A program made the position numbers and the translations under genes. The notes below the pieces were generated by a model. That model had not been told where the DNA came from, did not search any database, and saw nothing but the letters and a program-made list of their open reading frames with translations. A stretch of 11,608 nucleotides of DNA. Source: CAYMUC01 sp964471865. GTDB lineage: Bacteria > Actinomycetota > Acidimicrobiia > Acidimicrobiales > Ilumatobacteraceae. Positions 6,192 through 11,608 of this stretch are shown here, piece by piece. The stretch's first letter is position 1; the number at the start of each line of letters is the position of its first letter. The stretch covers positions 1-11,608 of the forward strand of contig CAYYHU010000048.1 of assembly GCA_964471865.1 (NCBI GenBank). Reading direction: 5' to 3'.

Positions 6192-6965
6192 TCAGGCTCG
6201 TGCCAGTTCCTTACGGTTCTTGATCTTGGCCTTGCGGTAGTCCTTGTTCATCAAGGCGATCACGTCGATCGAGATGCTCTTGGGACATGCCGCTTCGCAT
6301 TCACCGTGGTTCGTACAGGACCCGAAATGCTCATCCATGGTCTCGACCATCTCTTCGACTCGCCGGTACCGCTCCGCTTGGCCCTGGGGCAACAAATTGA
6401 GGTGCGCGATCTTGGCGCCGGTGAACAGGTTGGCGGCTCCATTGGGACACGCCGCCACACAGGCTCCGCATCCGATGCACTGAGCGGCATCCATCGCAGC
6501 GTCTGACACAGCCTTGGGAACCGGAATCAGGTTCGCGTCAGGAGCTCCGCCCGTGGGAGCGGTGATGAAACCGCCGGACTCGACGATGCGGTCGAATGCC
6601 GATCGGTCGACCATGAGATCCTTGATGATCGGGAATGCCGAGGCACGCCACGGCTCGATGATGATCTGATCTCCCGATGAGAAGGTCCGCATATGCAACT
6701 GGCAGGTGGCGGTTCCGCGCTGGGGACCGTGCGCCTGGCCGTTGATCATCAACGAACAGGTTCCACAGATGCCTTCACGGCAGTCGTGATCGAAGGTCAC
6801 CGGCTCACGGCCTTCGGTGATGAGTTGCTCGTTGAGAATGTCGAGCATCTCGAGGAAGGACGCTTCGTCGGAGATCTCCGAGATCAGATACGACTCGAAA
6901 TGTCCGCGATCGTCGGGGCCGGACTGGCGCCAGATCTTCAGGCTGATATTGGTCAGATGGCTCAC
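6192..6965 (-). CDS. sdhB: Succinate dehydrogenase iron-sulfur subunit SdhB
   Basis: 257-residue electron-transfer subunit of succinate:quinone oxidoreductase (respiratory complex II). It carries electrons from FAD in SdhA to quinone at the membrane subunit. All cluster ligands are visible: [2Fe-2S] Cys62, 67, 70 (CREGICGTC) and Cys88; [4Fe-4S] Cys163, 166, 169 (CIGCGAC) and Cys227; [3Fe-4S] Cys173, 217 and 223 (CTNHGECEAACP). Length is normal. The sequence style (PNGAANLF, HLNLLPQGQ) matches the non-classical type-B complexes of actinobacteria and Bacteroidetes. The start is a GTG at 6965 that overlaps the sdhA stop in a GTGA arrangement, with GGAG 6 nt upstream, implying translational coupling. 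Last gene of sdhCAB, followed by a strong hairpin. Assignment as fumarate reductase is possible on family grounds, but an aerobic succinate oxidation role is more likely. Confidence 0.96.
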   Translation of the reverse strand: MSHLTNISLKIWRQSGPDDRGHFESYLISEISDEASFLEMLDILNEQLITEGREPVTFDHDCREGICGTCSLMINGQAHGPQRGTATCQLHMRTFSSGDQIIIEPWRASAFPIIKDLMVDRSAFDRIVESGGFITAPTGGAPDANLIPVPKAVSDAAMDAAQCIGCGACVAACPNGAANLFTGAKIAHLNLLPQGQAERYRRVEEMVETMDEHFGSCTNHGECEAACPKSISIDVIALMNKDYRKAKIKNRKELARA

Positions 6966-8896
6966 TTGTAACTCCGGGTCGCGAGGTGGACGAACTCGTA
7001 GTTCAGGTCTTCTTTGTGCAGAACGGGCTGCATCGGATCGCCGTTGTAGTCCCAGGCCGACACATGCGCGAATCGGTCGTCGTCACGGAGGGCTTCGCCC
7101 TCGTCGGTCTGGTATTCGGCACGGAAATGGCCTCCGCAACTCTCGTTACGTTCGAGAGCGTCACGGCACATGAGCATGCCGAGTTCGAAGAAGTCCTCGA
7201 CTCGGCCGGCCTTCTCCAGGGTCTGGTTGAGGCTGGTTCCGTCACCGGTGACGCGCAGATCCTTGCGGAACTCCTCGTACAGCGCCGGAATCTCCGACAA
7301 CGCCTTTTCGAGACCTTGCTCGGTGCGCTCCATACCGCAGTAGTCCCAGATGATCTTGCCCAGTTCACGATGGAACCAGTCCGGCGACCGGGTTCCGCCG
7401 ATCGACAAGAACCGCGAGAAACGATCGGCGGCCTCGGCCTCGACCCGCTGGAACTCGGGATGGGATGTATCGGGGATGGGCTGGTTCAGCATCGGGGCGA
7501 GATAGTTGCCAATGGTGTAGGGCAACACGAAGTAGCCATCGGCGAGCCCTTGCATCAGCGCCGAGGCGCCGAGGCGGTTCGCCCCGTGATCGGAGAAGTT
7601 GGCTTCTCCAGCGGCATAGAGGCCCGGGATGGTGGTCATCAGTTCGTAGTCCACCCACAACCCGCCCATGGTGTAGTGCGAGGCCGGGTAGATACGCATC
7701 GGCACGGTGTAGGGGTCCTCACCGGTGATCCGTTCGTACATCTCGAACAGGTTCCCGTAGCGCTCCTCGACGACCTTCTTGCCCAGGCGGTTGACTGCAT
7801 CGGAGAAGTCGAGATACACGCCGTTCTTGAGCGGTCCCACACCCTGGCCGTTGTCGACGGCCCGCTTGGCGGCTCGCGATGAGATGTCGCGAGGCGCCAG
7901 GTTGCCAAAGCTCGGGTACAGACGCTCGAGGTAGTAGTCGCGCTCGTCCTCGGGAATCTGGTGGGCGGCACGGGTGTCGCCGGCCATCTTGGGCACCCAC
8001 ACCCGACCGTCGTTACGCAACGACTCCGACATCAGTGTCAACTTCGACTGGAAGTCGTCACTTTGGGGGATGCAGGTCGGGTGGATCTGGGTGTAGCAGG
8101 GATTGGCGAACATCGCACCCCGACGGTGCGCCCGCCAGGCGGCTGTGACATTGCAGGCCATCGCGTTGGTCGACAAGAAGAACACGTTGCCGTATCCGCC
8201 CGTGGCGAGCACGACGGCATGGGCCGAATGCGAGGTGATCTGGCCCGTCATGAGATCGCGCACCACGATGCCTGCGCAGCGGCCATCGATCACGACGACG
8301 TCGACGAGCTCGGTCCGGTTCCACAACTTGACGTTGCCGATACCGATCTGGCGGGCGAGCTGCTGGTAGGCGCCGAGCAACAACTGCTGACCGGTTTGGC
8401 CTCGGGCGTAGAACGTCCGGCTGACCTGAGCGCCTCCAAAGGACCGGTTGTCGAGCAGACCGCCGTATTCGCGAGCGAACGGGACGCCTTGAGCCACCAT
8501 CTGGTCGATGATGTCGACGGACACCTCCGCGAGTCGGTGCACATTGGCTTCCCGGCTCCGGAAGTCGCCACCCTTGATCGTGTCGTAGAAGAGTCGGTGG
8601 ATGCTGTCGCCGTCACCGCGGTAGTTCTTCGCCGCATTGATACCGCCCTGAGCGGCAATCGAGTGGGCTCGCCGGGGCGAGTCGTGGAAGGTGAACGCCT
8701 CGACCTGATAGCCGAGCTCACCCAACGTGGCCGCAGCCGAGGCGCCGGCGAGACCGGTCCCGACCACGATCACCTTGAACTTGCGCTTGTTGTTCGGATT
8801 GACGAGCTTGACGTCGCTCTTGTAACTGTTCCATTTGTCCTCGATGGGCCCGGCCGGAGCCTTGGAGGAGAGGCGGGAGTCGATAGCGGTGGTCAT
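6962..8896 (-). CDS. sdhA: Succinate dehydrogenase flavoprotein subunit SdhA
   Basis: 644-residue catalytic subunit oxidising succinate to fumarate on the cytoplasmic face of the membrane. Seen: FAD dinucleotide motif GTGLAG (residues 46-51); the covalent-flavin histidine segment HSIAAQGG with His78; a second flavin strand VVLATGGYGNVFF (228-240); substrate-site regions HPTCIP (272-277), PRDISSRA (335-342) with the expected catalytic arginine, and SHYTMGG (406-412); and the flavin-binding C-terminal motif GLYAAGEANFSDHGANRLG (425-443). Length is typical of type-B SdhA/FrdA. The start at 8896 is decided by a perfect AAGGAGGT 7 nt upstream. The frame is open for 37 more codons, but that stretch overlaps sdhC and encodes an arginine-rich, non-conserved peptide. 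Middle gene of the operon: 14 nt after sdhC, 4-nt overlap with sdhB. Confidence 0.97.
   Translation of the reverse strand: MTTAIDSRLSSKAPAGPIEDKWNSYKSDVKLVNPNNKRKFKVIVVGTGLAGASAAATLGELGYQVEAFTFHDSPRRAHSIAAQGGINAAKNYRGDGDSIHRLFYDTIKGGDFRSREANVHRLAEVSVDIIDQMVAQGVPFAREYGGLLDNRSFGGAQVSRTFYARGQTGQQLLLGAYQQLARQIGIGNVKLWNRTELVDVVVIDGRCAGIVVRDLMTGQITSHSAHAVVLATGGYGNVFFLSTNAMACNVTAAWRAHRRGAMFANPCYTQIHPTCIPQSDDFQSKLTLMSESLRNDGRVWVPKMAGDTRAAHQIPEDERDYYLERLYPSFGNLAPRDISSRAAKRAVDNGQGVGPLKNGVYLDFSDAVNRLGKKVVEERYGNLFEMYERITGEDPYTVPMRIYPASHYTMGGLWVDYELMTTIPGLYAAGEANFSDHGANRLGASALMQGLADGYFVLPYTIGNYLAPMLNQPIPDTSHPEFQRVEAEAADRFSRFLSIGGTRSPDWFHRELGKIIWDYCGMERTEQGLEKALSEIPALYEEFRKDLRVTGDGTSLNQTLEKAGRVEDFFELGMLMCRDALERNESCGGHFRAEYQTDEGEALRDDDRFAHVSAWDYNGDPMQPVLHKEDLNYEFVHLATRSYK
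6972..6975 (-). promoter_or_regulatory. Ribosome binding site of sdhB inside the sdhA end
   Basis: GGAG on the minus strand with a 6-nt spacer before the GTG at 6965. It lies in the last codons of sdhA and supports the GTG start and coupled translation. Confidence 0.55.
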
Positions 8897-8903
8897 GGTT
8901 GGG

Positions 8904-8911
8904 ACCTCCTT
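8904..8911 (-). promoter_or_regulatory. Full Shine-Dalgarno AAGGAGGT of sdhA
   Basis: A full-length anti-16S complement on the minus strand, 7 nt before the ATG at 8896 and overlapping the last base of the sdhC stop codon. It fixes the sdhA start and suggests high translation. Confidence 0.9.
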
Positions 8912-9681
8912 CAGACACTCACGATGCCAGCGAGCACCGCGATGGGGAACGAAACGTTGCCGACGACGACGATGCCGGCGAAGCCGGTGGCAATCGCCCG
9001 ACGCCACGCGTTGAATCGGGGGTTGTTCCAGCCCAAAGACTGGAAGATGGACCAGACACCATGGAACAGGTGGATCCCCAACAAGATGTTGGCGACCATG
9101 TAGAACGCCGCTACGGGGATCCGCTCGAAGCTACGGACCACGTTGGCGTACACCTCTTCCCGTACGAACTCCCCATCGGCTCCGATCGTGTTGACCGTTC
9201 CGAAGGTGAGATCGAGCAGGTGCCAGACGATGAATGCCAGCACGACCACGCCGCTCCAGCGCATCGTCCGACTGGCGAAGTTGGCGACCTGGTAGTCACG
9301 GGCTCCCTGGTATTTCACCGGGCGAGCCTTACGGTTGAGTTGCGTCAGCGACCATGCGGCGTGCAGGTGCAAAGCGAGCATGGCGATCAGACCGAACCGG
9401 AAAATCCACAACACGGTCTCTTTGGGCGCCAGTGGATAGAGGAGACGCTTCAAGAAGGCGGCGTACCCGTCCATGTCGGCGGGTCCGAAGTACAGCTTCA
9501 GGTTGCCGATCATATGGGCGAGAACGAAGCCCATCATGGCGATTCCCGAGATGGCCATGGCGTACTTCTTGCCAACGGCGGTCCCGTAGAGATCGAGCAG
9601 GAAGGGTTTACGGCGACGGGCACTGCGAGCAGTCGCTGTGCCGGTCACCGGTCCCCGTGTCGTTCCGAGTGCTTGTGCCAT
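8911..9681 (-). CDS. sdhC: Succinate dehydrogenase cytochrome b subunit SdhC (type B)
   Basis: 256-residue integral membrane anchor of complex II that binds haem b and the quinone site. Seen: a basic cytoplasmic N-terminus (SARRRKPFLLD) followed by five hydrophobic helices at about 42-62, 92-112, 141-161, 189-210 and 233-253. Histidines suited to bind two haems lie in the first four: His56 (VLAHMIGN), His105/107 (ALHLHAAW), His154 (FIVWHLLDLTFG) and His204/207 (LGIHLFHGVW). One five-helix subunit in place of separate SdhC and SdhD, with order C-A-B, defines the type-B complexes seen in actinobacteria, Bacteroidetes and epsilonproteobacteria. First gene of the operon. The ATG at 9681 is taken as start although the only purine-rich stretch (GAAAGG) is about 16 nt away. 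Upstream in-frame sequence to 9846 is non-conserved leader. A GTG 11 codons later is a less likely alternative. Confidence 0.92.
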   Translation of the reverse strand: MAQALGTTRGPVTGTATARSARRRKPFLLDLYGTAVGKKYAMAISGIAMMGFVLAHMIGNLKLYFGPADMDGYAAFLKRLLYPLAPKETVLWIFRFGLIAMLALHLHAAWSLTQLNRKARPVKYQGARDYQVANFASRTMRWSGVVVLAFIVWHLLDLTFGTVNTIGADGEFVREEVYANVVRSFERIPVAAFYMVANILLGIHLFHGVWSIFQSLGWNNPRFNAWRRAIATGFAGIVVVGNVSFPIAVLAGIVSV

Positions 9682-9869
9682 CTGTATCGGTGACGACCTT
9701 TCGTGAGGTGATTGCGTCGTGTACCAGGGCTGTAGAAACGCTCGGAACGCTACTCCGACCAGCGCAGGAATGGAGAACCGATCGCGAGCGACGCCGGGCA
9801 CGTTTCGTTTCCAACTGGGTCCATCGGCCACGATAGAGCGACCCATCCGTCACCCAAGGAGACTTCTTG
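9682..9869. promoter_or_regulatory. Divergent regulatory region of sdhCAB and hppA
   Basis: 188 bp with no gene between divergently transcribed sdhC and hppA; it must hold both promoters. On the minus strand, TTGGGT followed after 16 bp by TATCGT (near 9837-9832), or a TAGCGT nearer to sdhC, could serve sdh. The plus strand has only a weak GATAGA before hppA. No operator palindrome stands out. Element assignments are tentative. Confidence 0.4.
9856..9861 (+). promoter_or_regulatory. Shine-Dalgarno AAGGAG of hppA
   Basis: AAGGAG with an 8-nt spacer before the ATG at 9870. It is well placed and fixes the hppA start. Confidence 0.8.
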
Positions 9870-11608
9870 ATGGACGCAGTTCCCTACCTTGCCGCGCTCT
9901 CGGCGATAGCCGCGCTTGCGCTGGCGGGCTACTTCTACAAATCGGTGAAGGCGGCGCCGCCAGGCGATGACCGCATGATCTTCCTGATGACCGAGATCCA
10001 GAAGGGCGCTCGGGCATTCCTGTACAAGGAGTACTCCTGGGTCGCAGTCTTCGTCGTGGCCCTGGCGATCCTGCTGGCGATCGTGATCGCACCGCTCGCA
10101 GCGGTCTCGTATGTTCTGGGAGCCGTGCTCTCAGCTGGAGCCGGATTCATCGGTATGACGGTGGCCACGATGGCCAATGCTCGTACTGCCCAGGCCGCGA
10201 AGGATGGGCCGGCCAAGGCTCTGCCGGTCGCGTTCCGCGGTGGAGCCGTGATGGGGTTCACCGTCGCGGGCCTGGCTCTGCTCGGTCTGATGTTCGTCTA
10301 TCTCCTCTTCGTCGTGTGGATGAAGGTTGACGATGCGTTCGAAATCGTGACCGCCTTCGGTCTGGGTGCATCCTCGATCGCGTTGTTCTCACGCGTCGGT
10401 GGCGGCATCTATACCAAGGCTGCTGACGTGGGTGCCGACCTCGTGGGCAAGGTGGAAGCGGGAATTCCCGAGGACGATCCGCGTAACCCGGCGACCATCG
10501 CCGACAACGTGGGCGACAACGTCGGTGACGTTGCCGGCATGGGGGCCGACCTGTTCGAGTCCTACGCCGGATCGATCATCGCTCCGGTCTCGCTCATCGC
10601 CTTCGCTTTGGCGCTGACCGCAGACACGATCGGCGACAACGTCGGCTACCTCGTGTTCCCGATGGCCATCGCCCTGGTCGGCATGATCGCATCGATCATC
10701 GGCTCGTTCTTCGTGAAGTCGGGGAACTCCACCGACTCCCATGCCCTGTCCAAGGCTCTGCACCGCGGGACGAACGTGGCGATGTTGTTGACCGTGATCG
10801 CCACGGTGGCCATGGCGTATCTGATCTTCGACGATTCCGATAAGCCCTGGGGCATCGCAGTGTCGGTGATCGGCGGCCTCATCGTGGGCTGGGCCCTCGG
10901 CAAGACCGCCGAGTACTACACGTCGGATCAGTTCGGTCCCGTCAAGAAGATCGCCAAGCAGTCCGAGACGGGACCGGCGACCACGGTGTTGTCGGGTGTC
11001 TCGACGGGCATGGTGTCGGTGGCCGGTTCGGTGGCCCTCATCCTCATCGGCGTCCTCGTCGCCTGGTGGGGTGGCGATCAGGCCTTCGGTGATGATGCGA
11101 TTCCGGGCGGGATCTACGGCATCGCCGTTGCGGCCATCGGCATGCTCGCCACCACCGGCGTCGTGGTGTCGGTGGACGCGTACGGTCCGATCTCGGACAA
11201 CGCCGGCGGTATCGCCGAGATGGCCCACTTGGATCCCTCGGTGCGCAAGGTAACCGATGCTCTCGACTCGCTCGGCAACACCACCGCCGCGATCGCCAAG
11301 GGCTTCGCCGTCGGTTCTGCTGCGTTGACCGCGTTGGCATTGTTCAAGAGTTTCGAGTTCGCCGTCGAAGCCGCCGGTGGAACCCTGGATCTCAGCGTGG
11401 GTGAGGTCGACGCCTTCATCGGACTGTTCATCGGTGCCGGTCTCCCGTTCCTGTTTGCAGCCCTCACCATCGACGCAGTGGGCCGCGCCGCCAACAAGAT
11501 GATCGAAGAGGTCCGGCGACAGTTCCGCGAGATCCCCGGTCTACGCGAAGGGCGAGAGGGAGCGATTCCGGATTCGGCTCGCTGCGTGGCCATCTCCACC
11601 GAGGCCTC
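9870..11608 (+). CDS. hppA: Ion-translocating membrane pyrophosphatase HppA, 3' truncated by window
   Basis: The first 579 residues of a membrane-bound pyrophosphatase, normally about 680-720 aa with 16 helices. It hydrolyses cytoplasmic PPi and pumps H+ and/or Na+ out. Seen: the PPi/Mg-binding signature DDPRNPATIADNVGDNVGD from Asp202, followed by GMGADLFESYAGS with Glu230 at the ion-gate position; the second acidic motif DAYGPISDNAGGIAEMA; and EEVRRQFREIPG near the end of the visible part. In the segment GNTTAAIAKG, Ala473 and Ala476 occupy the sites whose residues set K+ requirement. Established: Ala with Gly/Ala there marks K+-dependent enzymes, Lys with Thr marks K+-independent ones. So this enzyme should need K+. 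Glu in the FESY position occurs in Na+-pumping and some K+-dependent H+-pumping members, so ion choice is open. A well-spaced AAGGAG precedes the ATG. It is divergent from sdhCAB. Confidence 0.96.
   Translation, partial: MDAVPYLAALSAIAALALAGYFYKSVKAAPPGDDRMIFLMTEIQKGARAFLYKEYSWVAVFVVALAILLAIVIAPLAAVSYVLGAVLSAGAGFIGMTVATMANARTAQAAKDGPAKALPVAFRGGAVMGFTVAGLALLGLMFVYLLFVVWMKVDDAFEIVTAFGLGASSIALFSRVGGGIYTKAADVGADLVGKVEAGIPEDDPRNPATIADNVGDNVGDVAGMGADLFESYAGSIIAPVSLIAFALALTADTIGDNVGYLVFPMAIALVGMIASIIGSFFVKSGNSTDSHALSKALHRGTNVAMLLTVIATVAMAYLIFDDSDKPWGIAVSVIGGLIVGWALGKTAEYYTSDQFGPVKKIAKQSETGPATTVLSGVSTGMVSVAGSVALILIGVLVAWWGGDQAFGDDAIPGGIYGIAVAAIGMLATTGVVVSVDAYGPISDNAGGIAEMAHLDPSVRKVTDALDSLGNTTAAIAKGFAVGSAALTALALFKSFEFAVEAAGGTLDLSVGEVDAFIGLFIGAGLPFLFAALTIDAVGRAANKMIEEVRRQFREIPGLREGREGAIPDSARCVAISTEA

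Noticed and set aside
8897..9007. Longer sdhA start at 9007
   Set aside because: It would overlap sdhC by about 97 bp and add an Arg-rich tail absent from the family. A perfect Shine-Dalgarno supports 8896.
6986..9103. Long plus-strand open frames opposite sdhA (6986-7882 and 7961-9103)
   Set aside because: High-GC antisense shadows. The minus strand encodes a complete, conserved SdhA.
9682..9846. Longer sdhC start at 9846
   Set aside because: The added 55 residues are not expected in type-B SdhC and would consume most of the divergent promoter region.
10389..11228. 279-codon minus-strand open frame
   Set aside because: A His/Arg/Asp-rich shadow of hppA with no motif.
1..11608. CRISPR array, tRNA/rRNA, insertion sequence, toxin-antitoxin or defence cluster
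   Set aside because: No regular short repeats, tRNA-like folds, rRNA-like sequence, transposase or defence motifs were found on either strand.

Overview
The window is GC-rich bacterial DNA that is almost fully coding. Gene content suggests an actinobacterium, possibly of the Acidimicrobiia: an Rv0958-like Mg-chelatase-type AAA+ ATPase, a type-B sdhCAB operon with a fused five-helix cytochrome b subunit, and a membrane pyrophosphatase. The taxonomic placement is inferred from gene content and base composition only. There are no tRNA, rRNA, CRISPR or mobile-element signals. All genes look like ordinary chromosomal genes with similar codon use.

Layout. (1) 1-1023, minus: 5' part of a Mg-chelatase/MoxR-like AAA+ ATPase running off the left edge. 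The first 55 bases exactly repeat 413-467 and throw the reading frame off, which looks like an assembly end artefact. (2) 1114-2244, plus: an FAD-dependent oxidoreductase of the DAO type, divergent from the ATPase. (3) 2319-3863, minus: two adjacent TauE/SafE-family membrane transporter genes, preceded by a good promoter and ribosome binding site. (4) 3949-6066, plus: a cytoplasmic glycoside hydrolase family 2 enzyme resembling beta-mannosidases, probably translated from a leaderless mRNA. (5) 6067-6191: a convergent gap holding a 12-bp perfect inverted repeat, the best terminator candidate. (6) 6192-9681, minus: the sdhC-sdhA-sdhB operon for succinate:quinone oxidoreductase, with tight spacing and a 4-base GTGA overlap between sdhA and sdhB. 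(7) 9870 to the right edge, plus: hppA, an ion-pumping membrane pyrophosphatase carrying the K+-dependent signature, truncated by the window end.

How the genes work together. sdhCAB and hppA are both bioenergetic: one feeds electrons from succinate to quinone, the other uses PPi to drive ion export. They share a 188-bp divergent intergenic region. The oxidoreductase, the TauE/SafE pair and the GH2 enzyme are separate transcription units with no obvious joint pathway. I see no convincing evidence of an undescribed multi-gene system. The most useful second looks are the 55-base end repeat, the ion specificity of HppA, the substrate of the GH2 enzyme, and the leaderless/leadered divergent promoter pair at 3864-3948.
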